From positions 37,636 through 101,635 of the forward strand of contig JBBDRD010000031.1 of assembly GCA_040905665.1 (NCBI GenBank): a DNA stretch of 64,000 nucleotides, given 5' to 3'. This DNA comes from DASVCN01 sp040905665. Its GTDB lineage: Bacteria > Deinococcota > Deinococci > Deinococcales > Trueperaceae. Position 1 is the first letter of the stretch. The number at the start of each line of letters is the position of its first letter. Positions 8,802 to 16,728 of the stretch are shown here, in pieces. The notes beneath the pieces are model-generated. The model searched no databases. It was not told where the DNA came from and worked only from the letters and a program-made list of their open reading frames with translations. A program made the position numbers and the translations under genes.

Positions 8802-9859
8802 GATCTGAACCTGCTTTCGTCGCCGGCTTTTGCCAGCCGGACCAGCACCTGGGCGACCTTCTCCTGAGGTAGAACCATGCTGGCGGCGTCGAGTCGGATC
8901 GCCTCTCCAGCCATGCCGTGAACGATTGAACTTGCCTGGTCCTGGGCAAAGGTAACAGCGCCGCTGTCCCTTAGTTGCTTGAGTTCTACGGCGCCATCTC
9001 TCCCCATGCCAGTGAGCAGGCCGGCTACGGCGGAGGCACCGTAGGCTTGCGCCAGCGAACGAAACAGGACCGACACCGCCGGACGCATACCGTTCTCGCT
9101 CGGTGCGCTGTTCAGGACGAGCTGCCCACCGCTCGTCACGAGCAGGTGGTGGTGGTCGGGCGCAAGGTAGGCGTGGCCGGGCAGGGCCCTTTCCCAGTGG
9201 CTTGCAATCTTGACCGGGTAGCCTGACGACTGGCTGAGCCAGTCACAGAAGCTGGGAAGGAAGCCCTCCGACATGTGCTGCACCATTACGATCGGCAGCG
9301 GGAAATCCTTGGGCAGCCCGGCGAGAATCGAGCGTAGGACCGGCGGTCCGCCGGTCGAGGCGCCGAGGCCTACTATCTGCAGACGACCGTGTTGAGGAGG
9401 TACCACCGGCTTTTCCAAAGGCTGTGCGGGGCGCCGGCTTCTGGCCCAGCGCCTGACGACCTTCACCTCCGCCATCAGTTTCACGGTCTGTATCAGTTTT
9501 CGAGCCGACGACTCGTGCTCAGGGTGGCCCACTCCCTGGGGCCGGGGCAGGATCGCCAATGCCCCCGCATCCATCGTGGCGAACGTAGAAGCAGCCTCGC
9601 TGTGGGGAGTACTCCCACTTACGATCACGATGGGCGTCGGCTTGTTCTCCATTATCCGGCGGGTGGCTTCGAGTCCGTCCATCTTTGGCATATGTATATC
9701 CATGGTGATGACGTCGGGATGGAGCCTCTGAACTGCGTCGAGCGCTTCCTCTCCATTGGAGGCGACGCCGACCACCTGGATGCCGGGGTCGGACTCCAAG
9801 AGATGGACGAGGAGTTCACGTGACACCAGTGAGTCCTCGACGACCAGCACCCTTGTCAC
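8798..9859 (-). CDS. CheB-type receptor methylesterase (WspF-like)
   Basis: 353 residues. The receiver domain (1-120) has Asp54 in ITMDIHMPKMDG. After a basic linker, the CheB methylesterase domain (about 165-345) shows the catalytic Ser in GLGASTGGPP, the His in MVQHMSEGFLP and the Asp in LLTGMGRDGA. It removes methyl groups from, or deamidates, the chemoreceptor to reset the pathway. It sits between the CheA-REC gene (six bases away) and the GGDEF-EAL gene (four-base overlap), exactly where wspF lies in Pseudomonas wsp operons. Confidence 0.95.
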   Translation of the reverse strand: MTRVLVVEDSLVSRELLVHLLESDPGIQVVGVASNGEEALDAVQRLHPDVITMDIHMPKMDGLEATRRIMENKPTPIVIVSGSTPHSEAASTFATMDAGALAILPRPQGVGHPEHESSARKLIQTVKLMAEVKVVRRWARSRRPAQPLEKPVVPPQHGRLQIVGLGASTGGPPVLRSILAGLPKDFPLPIVMVQHMSEGFLPSFCDWLSQSSGYPVKIASHWERALPGHAYLAPDHHHLLVTSGGQLVLNSAPSENGMRPAVSVLFRSLAQAYGASAVAGLLTGMGRDGAVELKQLRDSGAVTFAQDQASSIVHGMAGEAIRLDAASMVLPQEKVAQVLVRLAKAGDESRFRS

Positions 9860-9865
9860 CTACCA

Positions 9866-12214
9866 TCATCCTATCAGGCGCTGGACGGCGTCCAGAAGAT
9901 TGCTCTGGTCGAAACTGCTCTTTACGATATAAGCGTTCGCCCCGACTTCGACTCCTCGCTCGCGGTCCGCGGGCGACGACAGCGACGTGACGAGGATCAC
10001 GGGAAGCTCGCTCAACTCGGTGTCGCCACGCACTCTTGCGGTCAGCTCGAGCCCGTTCAAGCGCGGCATGTCTACGTCCGAGACGATCAGGTCGGCAGCT
10101 TCGGTCTTGAGGCTGGTGAAGGCGTCAATCCCGTCGACGGCCGTCCTCACCTTGTAACCGGCGGATTCGAGAATGCCCTTGAGCAGCGAACGTGAGGTGA
10201 TCGAGTCCTCGACCACCATTATCGAGCGTGAGGATCTCGTTTCGCTCGGGCCGCCACCGTTCGCGAGAGGTTGGCTCGGCGTGAGGGTGGCAGAGTGGAG
10301 GAGGTCAGGAACGTTGAGCACCGGCACCACCTCTCCAGTGCCCAGAACCGTCGCCCCCTGCAGGTTCGGCACGCGGACCAGTTGTCGTCCCAACGGTTTG
10401 ATAAGCACCTCTTGCCCGCCTACGATTTCGTCGACCTCGAAGGCGATGCGGGTGGAGCCCGTGAGGACAACTGCCTGACGTCGTTGCTCGGGCCTGGTAT
10501 AGGCCGGGTCCACCATTCCCAGGGTCGCGTCCAGCCGAACCAGCGATAGCGTCTGGCCCTGTACCACGATCGTGTCGCGGTTCTCGACGGTGCCTACGTC
10601 GGCGTCGCTGAAGAGGAGCGCCCGTTCGATGCTGCTCGACGGCAGCACGAATCGTCGGTCGCCAAGCCGTACCAACAGGCCGTGGAAGGTGGCGAGCGTG
10701 AGCGGAAGGATCATTCGGAAGGTGGTTCCGCGTCCGGGCAGTGAGCTGGCCTCGACGCGGCCGCCCAGCAGTTCGATCTTTTCGCGCACGATGGGCAGGC
10801 CGAGGCCGCGGCCGGATAGGTCGGTGATCATCTGGCTGGTGGATATGCCGGAGAGGAACGAGAGTTCGATCAGCTCCTGGTCGTTCAGGGCCTCTACTCT
10901 GTCGGCTTCGACGACTCCCAGCGCCGCTGCCGCCGAGCGAAGCCGGCCCGTGTCGACTCCTGCCCCGTCGTCCTTCACCACAACCTGTATTCTGTTACTG
11001 TCACGCTGTTCGATGGCGATGAAGATCCGTCCCTGCTCGGGCTTTTCACGCTGTCGGCGAGCCGCGGGTTTTTCGATGCCGTGGTCGATAGCGTTGCGAA
11101 CGAGGTGGGTTAGCGGGTCCTTCAATTCCTCGAGCACCCGCCGGTCGACCTCGGTATCGCCGCCGTTGATTTCCAGCCGGACGTCCTTGCCCTGTTCACG
11201 GGCCAGCTCCCGCACCAGCCTCGGGAACATTTCGAGGAGCGACGAACTGGGCATCAGGTGCAGCTCCCTGGCGGTAGCCTGCAAGCCCGAGACCAGAATG
11301 CTCAACTGGCGCTGGTCTCGTTCGGCGTTGCGGACCAGGTCAGACAGTTTCTCTTCGAGCTCCTTCAGGTAGTCCTGCTCGCTCTCGAGGTACCCGAGCA
11401 ATTGCTCCAGGCCGGTCTGATCGTCAGGTCGACGATCGCCCTGCGTTTGGAGCTGCCGCAGGTGCGGCTGCACCTGGGCCCGACGTTTGCGCCAGGTGTG
11501 CACAAGCCGAGTGGTCTGCCGCACCTCCTGCGCCAACTGTTCGGCCGCAAGCCGAACAGGAAGCAGATTCTCGGCCTGCCGCGTCAGGTTCTCGAGCTTC
11601 GCCAGGGATATCCTGACGGTAGCAGGCGCTGCTCGTCGCCCGAGCGGACTCAGCTGAGTCGGAACAAGATTCTCGCCGCTAGTCGTGGCGGAGGAGGTTC
11701 CTGCTGCGCGCTCGCCTGGCTGCGCCGCCGCTACTGCCTCGGCTGTTTCAGTCGCCTCGCCGCTCACGTTGCCCTGGTCTGCCACCACCTGCTCGTTGGT
11801 CCTGGGCGGCACCCGGTACCGCTGTCCGGCGGTGGCACGCTTCAGCTGCTCCAGCAGCACCTCGGCGTCTGTCGCCTCTTCACCCGCAGGCTCGATCATG
11901 CCGCTGAGGGTGTCCACGGCGAAGTAGAGAAGCTCTATGAGTCCTTCGGAAAGTCCGAGCGCGCCCTGTTTGAGGGCGGCCAGTACACTCTCGAGCGCCT
12001 GGCAGACTGCTTCTATACGAGTGAGGTTGACCGCTCGTGCGGCCCCCTTCAAGCTGTGCGCCTCGCGGAAGATCCCCTCGATGGATTCGGCCCGCTGGAC
12101 ACCCGGCTGTTGCTGTTCGAGCTGCAGAAGGGCAAGCGACATCGCTTCGAGGCGCTCTTGAGCTTCGAGGCGGAATGTCGCCAGGAGCCTTTGCAGGAGT
12201 TCGCTGTTGTCCAT
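9866..12214 (-). CDS. CheA-type hybrid histidine kinase with receiver (WspE-like)
   Basis: 782 residues. The Hpt domain is at 5-115 with phosphorylated His53 in FREAHSLKGAARAVNL. A Gln/Ala-rich linker is followed by a dimerisation and coiled-coil region (about 200-330), then an HATPase domain with N-box LVRNAIDHGIEKP, DDGAGVD and GRGLGLPIVREKIELLGG. A CheW-like regulatory domain follows (about 480-620), then a C-terminal receiver (about 655-780, VSDVDMPRLNGLE). A receiver fused to CheA is the WspE/FrzE layout. It would phosphorylate CheB and the REC-GAF-GAF-GGDEF-EAL protein. The operon around it has no CheY-only or motor gene, which argues for c-di-GMP output instead of flagellar control. 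Confidence 0.95.
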   Translation of the reverse strand: MDNSELLQRLLATFRLEAQERLEAMSLALLQLEQQQPGVQRAESIEGIFREAHSLKGAARAVNLTRIEAVCQALESVLAALKQGALGLSEGLIELLYFAVDTLSGMIEPAGEEATDAEVLLEQLKRATAGQRYRVPPRTNEQVVADQGNVSGEATETAEAVAAAQPGERAAGTSSATTSGENLVPTQLSPLGRRAAPATVRISLAKLENLTRQAENLLPVRLAAEQLAQEVRQTTRLVHTWRKRRAQVQPHLRQLQTQGDRRPDDQTGLEQLLGYLESEQDYLKELEEKLSDLVRNAERDQRQLSILVSGLQATARELHLMPSSSLLEMFPRLVRELAREQGKDVRLEINGGDTEVDRRVLEELKDPLTHLVRNAIDHGIEKPAARRQREKPEQGRIFIAIEQRDSNRIQVVVKDDGAGVDTGRLRSAAAALGVVEADRVEALNDQELIELSFLSGISTSQMITDLSGRGLGLPIVREKIELLGGRVEASSLPGRGTTFRMILPLTLATFHGLLVRLGDRRFVLPSSSIERALLFSDADVGTVENRDTIVVQGQTLSLVRLDATLGMVDPAYTRPEQRRQAVVLTGSTRIAFEVDEIVGGQEVLIKPLGRQLVRVPNLQGATVLGTGEVVPVLNVPDLLHSATLTPSQPLANGGGPSETRSSRSIMVVEDSITSRSLLKGILESAGYKVRTAVDGIDAFTSLKTEAADLIVSDVDMPRLNGLELTARVRGDTELSELPVILVTSLSSPADRERGVEVGANAYIVKSSFDQSNLLDAVQRLIG

Positions 12215-12239
12215 CAGCCATGTCCTCGAGTCAACCGGT

Positions 12240-13700
12240 TCAGGCGGACGTAGCGCTGATGAGCCTGGTCAGCCTGCGCCCCAGGTCCTGGAGGTCTTTG
12301 GCCGCCGATTCCGCCTGCCGTGTGCCGGCAACGTTCTGCGAGCTGGCCTGCTTGATGTTGTCCATTGCGAGCGCCACCTGATCCATGCCCACCATCTGCT
12401 GCTGGTTCGAGGCGGAGATCTGGGTGGCCGCCTGGGCCGCTGCCTCTACGCTGTCGGCGAGCCGGTTGATCGCCTGGGCCGTCGCTTCCGTCTGGCGCAC
12501 ACCTTCATCCACCGCCTTGTTCCCCTCCTCGGTGGCGAGCACTGCCGTATTGGTCGCCTTCTGGATGTCGCCGAGGATGGCGCGTACCTGGCGCGTCGCG
12601 TCTTTCGACTGGGAAGCGAGGCTACGAACCTCCTGGGCTACTACCGCAAATCCCTTGCCGTGCTCGCCGGCCCGGGTTGCCTCGATGGCCGCGTTGACCG
12701 CCAGCAGGTTCGACTGCTCCGCCAGGTCGTTCACGGTCGTGATGACCTCTCCGATCGCCTGGCTCTGCTCTGCAAGCTGGACGATGCTGCCCGCCACCGA
12801 CTCCATCTGCGACTGGATGTTCTGCATGACCTCGATCGTGTCCTCGATCGAGCCGCGACCGGACCGGGCGACATCGGTCATCTCCCGTGCGCTATCCGAC
12901 ACCTGCTTCGCCTTCTGACTGGCGACCTGAGCTGTTTGCTTGACTTCTTCCACGGTTGCAGTGGTTTCGTTGACGGCCGTCGCCGTCTCGGCCGTCCCCG
13001 AGGCTACCTCGGCGGTGGTGGAGAGGATCTGTGCTGCCGACGCGGAGAGGCGCATGATGCTGTCCTGAAGCTGCCCCGTGATCGAGCGACCGAGATAGGT
13101 GGAGATTGCCAGGCCAAGGACAACGGCCGCTGCCGAGGCGATGAGCATGAGGAGGGTCAGTCGGCGGGCGTCCTCTGCTACCTCCTGCTGACCGGCCCGC
13201 ACCCGCGCGGCCTGAAGATTGCGAAAGTCGGTTGCTCGCTGCAACAAGCTGTTGCTCAGCTGAACCGCTTGCAGGTCGCCGAGCGCGATATCTTCGGCTC
13301 CTTCGCCGGCGTTCAGCAGAGCCAGGGCCCGGTCCTGAGCCAAGCTGAGCTCGGCCTGCCCGTTATCCAGGTCGTTCAGGATCGCGCGCTCTTCGTCGGT
13401 AGCAACCTGAGCGCGCAACTGGTCGATTATCGTGTCGAAGCGCTGGCGCACCGCTTGCAGCTCGTCCAGATACTCTTCGCGGCGGTTCGGATACAGCAGC
13501 GCTCCACGGAAGACCGCGATCTGGTCGCGGACGCGCAGACTGATCTCGTCGCCGGCGTCCGCCAGGCGTTCATTTACCTCGACCAACCTGTCGTAATTTT
13601 GCCGCACGCTGTTGAGCGCGTAGACGCCGACGACGGTTATTGCCAGGAGTAGCGCCAGAACGAGGGCGTAACCGGTGAATAGTTTCTTGCCGATGGTCAT
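12240..13700 (-). CDS. Methyl-accepting chemotaxis protein (WspA-like receptor)
   Basis: 486 residues from the ATG at 13700, chosen because GGGAG lies eight bases upstream and the protein then begins with MTIGKK and a first membrane helix. A mostly helical periplasmic sensor (about 30-190, probable four-helix bundle) precedes a second membrane segment (MLIASAAAVVLGLAISTYLG). The cytoplasmic signalling helix has the hairpin-tip motif AEQSNLLAVNAAIEATRAGE and GKGFAVVAQEVRSLA. It is the only receptor in the operon, so it supplies the input. The ligand is unknown. A 118-bp gap separates it from the upstream cheW, longer than elsewhere in the operon. Confidence 0.94.
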   Translation of the reverse strand: MTIGKKLFTGYALVLALLLAITVVGVYALNSVRQNYDRLVEVNERLADAGDEISLRVRDQIAVFRGALLYPNRREEYLDELQAVRQRFDTIIDQLRAQVATDEERAILNDLDNGQAELSLAQDRALALLNAGEGAEDIALGDLQAVQLSNSLLQRATDFRNLQAARVRAGQQEVAEDARRLTLLMLIASAAAVVLGLAISTYLGRSITGQLQDSIMRLSASAAQILSTTAEVASGTAETATAVNETTATVEEVKQTAQVASQKAKQVSDSAREMTDVARSGRGSIEDTIEVMQNIQSQMESVAGSIVQLAEQSQAIGEVITTVNDLAEQSNLLAVNAAIEATRAGEHGKGFAVVAQEVRSLASQSKDATRQVRAILGDIQKATNTAVLATEEGNKAVDEGVRQTEATAQAINRLADSVEAAAQAATQISASNQQQMVGMDQVALAMDNIKQASSQNVAGTRQAESAAKDLQDLGRRLTRLISATSA

Positions 13701-13818
13701 GATGAAATCTCCCTGCAAAACGGCCCCGTTGCCGTTGGAGGCTGGCCCCGGTGGGCCAGACGAAGCGGTTTCGTCCTGCCTCCGGCATTCGGGGGTATCG
13801 GCGAAATCGGGGGCAAGC

Positions 13819-14475
13819 TCATAGGCGGCCACCACTTCTGGCGTTCGTCGGGCTCCTGTCTACGATGATCGCCGGGTCGGAAAGCAGTCGCTCGCCGTTG
13901 ATCAAGGCGATTCGCTCGTTCGTAACGCCGACGAGGAACTTCGAACCGGCAGCACTCGCTGAGGTCGGTACCGTTTCGATATGGCGGGCATCAAGGCTTC
14001 GTACTCCTGCTATACGGTCGGCGAGAATTCCAAACGACATATTCCTTCCGGAGAGCAGTATCACCTGGTGCCTCCCAGTTGTCCGGCCATCAGGAAGGCC
14101 GAAAAGTCTTCTTATGTCGAGCAGTGAGAGGATCTCGCCCCGAACGTTGATGAGGCCGAGTACGAACTCGGGTGTGCCGGGCAGTGGGGTGATGCTGTCG
14201 AGGGCACAAACCTCGCGTACAAGATCGGTACTCACGGCGTATCGTTCGTGAGCGAGATCGAACTCGAGTACCTCGGCCAACTCGATCTGGTCGTCTCTTT
14301 GGTCGGGCTCCTGCGCCAGCCACCGGGTTCGTTCATCCAGAATCCGGTCGGCGTCGTGTCGCGACCTGCGATCATCCGCAACCCGCTGGGCGAGGTCGTT
14401 CACCAGGCGCTTCGCGCTCTCCAGTGAAGAGCGCAATCCGTCCGAAACCGTCGAGGGGGGCGTACTCTCCTTCAC
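13819..14475 (-). CDS. CheW-domain coupling protein with N-terminal extension (WspD-like)
   Basis: 218 residues. The CheW fold covers about residues 65-205 (VLEFDLAHERYAVSTDLVRE, LPGTPEFVLGLINVRGEILSLLDI). The first 65 residues are charged and helical (RVADDRRSRHDADRILDERT), an extension absent from plain CheW and like that of WspD. It links the receptor to the kinase. The gene overlaps the CheR-TPR gene by four bases, so the two are translationally coupled. It is one of two CheW genes flanking cheR, as in wspB-wspC-wspD. Confidence 0.92.
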   Translation of the reverse strand: MKESTPPSTVSDGLRSSLESAKRLVNDLAQRVADDRRSRHDADRILDERTRWLAQEPDQRDDQIELAEVLEFDLAHERYAVSTDLVREVCALDSITPLPGTPEFVLGLINVRGEILSLLDIRRLFGLPDGRTTGRHQVILLSGRNMSFGILADRIAGVRSLDARHIETVPTSASAAGSKFLVGVTNERIALINGERLLSDPAIIVDRSPTNARSGGRL

Positions 14476-16034
14476 GGCCGCGTCTCCATTGTCCGGCCGC
14501 TTCGGCCGCCGTGGGTGCGCCGTCTCAGCTCGGCCAGCGCCGCTTCGACGAGTTGAGACAACTCACCGGCGGTAAGCCCTTCGGAGTCTGCCACCTGCTC
14601 CGCGGCGGGCCGGGCACGCAGGAGCCGGAGTGCCGTCGTGAAGTGCCGTCCTGCTTCCAAATATCGCCCTTGTGCCTGGCGTAGGTTGGCCAGGGCGACG
14701 TGGGGCAGGGCGACGTCGGGCTCGAGATAGACCGCTTGTGTAAAGGCGCGCGCCGCAGGCTCACTGTTTCCGCGTTCAATCTCGATAACTCCGAGTAGAT
14801 AGCGCAAGGAGGCGTTCGTCTTGTCGAGTTGGACCGCCCGGCTGCAGTCCTCGGCCGCCTCCAGCAGGCGGCCGTTGTCGGCGTGATCTCGGCCGGAGCT
14901 TGCTAGTGCCAGGGCCTTGGAGGCGGCGGCCTCAGCCGGCGCCGACTCGGCAGTAAAGGTGGAACTGATGCTCTCTGCGGACTCGTACCGACTTTCTTGC
15001 CGGCGGCCGGCGGCGCGCTTTCGGTCTCGCTCCAGCGGCTGGCGGGACGTCGAACCCCCGGTGACTGCAGGTGGGCGAGTCGCCGGTTTAGCGGAGCGAT
15101 TCCTGTGTGGCACCTCTTTGCGTCGAGAAGCCGGCTTGGTGCCGTGCGACGGTGATCGAACAGTTGCGGCCGCCACCCCGGCCGGCGGCATCGGGCCGTC
15201 GCGCTTTCGGAAGAGCACGCTCCCGCTGCCTCGAACGCGGTCGAACTCGGGAAAGAGTTCCCCCCACGCCTCAGTGGGACTGGTGAGCAGCCAGCCGCCC
15301 TCGCCGAGGCAAAGGTGGAAGCGTCTCGCCACCTCCTTGGCAGTAGCCGGCGCAAAGTACATGAGGACGTTGCGGCATAGGATCAGGTCGACGGGAGCGC
15401 CGTTTCCGACGGCAAGGGGGTACGACTCGGCAACCAGGTTGAGGTGCCGGAACTCCACTCGCTGGCGTATCTCGGGCAGCAGCTGGTACTTTCCCGAACG
15501 CATCTGGCGGAAGTAGCGGCGCTTGAGCCAGCCGGGGGTACCGCGGAACGACCACTCACTGTAGATGCCCTCCCTCGCCTTCTCCAGGGCCGCCGCGTTG
15601 ATGTCCGTCCCCACGATCGAGATCTGCCACTCCGACTGGTCGGTAAGCAACCTGTCGAGAAGAATCGCGATGGTGTACGGCTCTTCGCCGCTGCTGCAGC
15701 CGGCGCTCCAGATCGTCAGCCGCTTCGAGCCCTCTTGCCGGCAGCGGATGAATTCCGGCAGGATTCGCTCCTGTAGCGCCGTGAGCGCCTCCGGATGACG
15801 GAAGAAGTAGGTTTCGCCCACGGTAAGGTGTCCAGCCAATGCTTCTGTGAGTTTCGGGTTCAACCGATCAGTCAGGAGCCGCTCCGAGAAGCTCGCGACC
15901 GAGCTGAATCGCAGCTCAGCGGCGGCAGCGGCCAGCCCATGCTCCAAATCTCGTTGCCGGCTTGGTGCGTAGTCGAGGCCTAGTCGTTCGGTGACCAGCT
16001 GGCTCAGGCGAGAGAACTGCTCATCGGTCAACAT
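14472..16034 (-). CDS. CheR methyltransferase with C-terminal TPR repeats (WspC-like)
   Basis: 520 residues from the ATG at 16034, which AGGAGG precedes by eight bases; a GTG nine bases further up is less well placed. The N-terminal helical CheR domain (1-75) and the SAM-dependent methyltransferase domain (about 80-275) show VGETYFFRHPEAL and IWSAGCSSGEEPYT, the SAM-binding loop. A low-complexity basic linker (about 290-360) leads to TPR repeats (about 375-500; RYLLGVIEIERGNSEPAARAF). CheR-TPR is characteristic of the Wsp and Frz classes. It methylates receptor glutamates. It overlaps both flanking cheW genes. Confidence 0.94.
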   Translation of the reverse strand: MLTDEQFSRLSQLVTERLGLDYAPSRQRDLEHGLAAAAAELRFSSVASFSERLLTDRLNPKLTEALAGHLTVGETYFFRHPEALTALQERILPEFIRCRQEGSKRLTIWSAGCSSGEEPYTIAILLDRLLTDQSEWQISIVGTDINAAALEKAREGIYSEWSFRGTPGWLKRRYFRQMRSGKYQLLPEIRQRVEFRHLNLVAESYPLAVGNGAPVDLILCRNVLMYFAPATAKEVARRFHLCLGEGGWLLTSPTEAWGELFPEFDRVRGSGSVLFRKRDGPMPPAGVAAATVRSPSHGTKPASRRKEVPHRNRSAKPATRPPAVTGGSTSRQPLERDRKRAAGRRQESRYESAESISSTFTAESAPAEAAASKALALASSGRDHADNGRLLEAAEDCSRAVQLDKTNASLRYLLGVIEIERGNSEPAARAFTQAVYLEPDVALPHVALANLRQAQGRYLEAGRHFTTALRLLRARPAAEQVADSEGLTAGELSQLVEAALAELRRRTHGGRSGRTMETRP

Positions 16035-16557
16035 TCCCCCCACCTCCTGTCTGCCGTTCCTGCTCGAGAGCCTGCTCGAGAGCGGCCTCCTCCTCGAGCG
16101 ACAGGAATGTTTCGAGGTCGTGGATCAGAATCAGCCCATCGGCAAGCTTCGCTACGCCCTTTACGTAAACCGCGCTCCCGACTATCTCTTTCGTGACCTG
16201 TACCTGTTTCGCCGGCAATACGACGACCTCGTCCACCCGGTCGACCACCAGGGCCAGCGAACGACCGCCTGATTTGGCGATCAGCAGGTTGTCGCTCAAC
16301 CGGACTTCGCGGTCGGGAAGCCCGAGCCGCCGGCGCGTGTCCACTACCGGGAGCACTTTGCCCTGGAAGTTGACCACTCCGATGATGATCGCGGGGACCT
16401 CCGGCAACGGTGTCACCCGGACCATGGGTACGACTCGCTCGACGGCCGCCACGTCGAGTGCGTAGCGTGAACCGTCCAGCTGGAAGGTTAGGAGACACCT
16501 GGGATCCGGTCCCGGTTCGGAAATGGGTGACGAATCTGGCTTCACTATCCGGAGCAC
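16021..16557 (-). CDS. CheW coupling protein (WspB-like), first gene of the chemosensory operon
   Basis: 178 residues, with a CheW domain over most of its length (CLLTFQLDGSRYALDVAAVERV, LPEVPAIIIGVVNFQGKVLPV). It starts with GTG at 16557, with AAGG seven bases upstream. Its end overlaps the start of the CheR-TPR gene. It begins the minus-strand operon of eight genes running to the luciferase-like monooxygenase. The promoter should lie between here and prfC; TTGATG with TAGATT downstream on the minus strand is a weak candidate with too long a spacer. Confidence 0.92.
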   Translation of the reverse strand: MLRIVKPDSSPISEPGPDPRCLLTFQLDGSRYALDVAAVERVVPMVRVTPLPEVPAIIIGVVNFQGKVLPVVDTRRRLGLPDREVRLSDNLLIAKSGGRSLALVVDRVDEVVVLPAKQVQVTKEIVGSAVYVKGVAKLADGLILIHDLETFLSLEEEAALEQALEQERQTGGGGNVDR

Positions 16558-16650
16558 TTTACCTTGGCGACGCAGTTCGTCGATGTTGAGTAATCTACTG
16601 GTCGCCTATCAAAAACCATCAAACGGCAAGGGTGTCTCTCGGGCCTCCAG

Positions 16651-16708
16651 CCGGCGCCAAACCTCCGGTAGTATGTTGCAGATGCAAGGATCCACCGGCG
16701 CCAAACCT
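16651..16708. repeat. 14-bp direct repeat in the prfC / cheW divergent promoter region
   Basis: CCGGCGCCAAACCT occurs at 16651-16664 and again at 16695-16708, a 44-bp period (about four helical turns). Each copy contains the palindromic core GGCGCC. It lies between divergent genes and just upstream of prfC, so it may be a pair of regulator sites. Function is inferred only from position. Confidence 0.5.
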
Positions 16709-16728
16709 ACACCCAGCTGGCGGGGGTT

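Noticed and set aside
12207..13652. A 481-codon open frame antisense to the chemoreceptor gene
   Set aside because: The minus strand has a complete MCP with signature motifs; the plus frame is a mirror of its codon bias.
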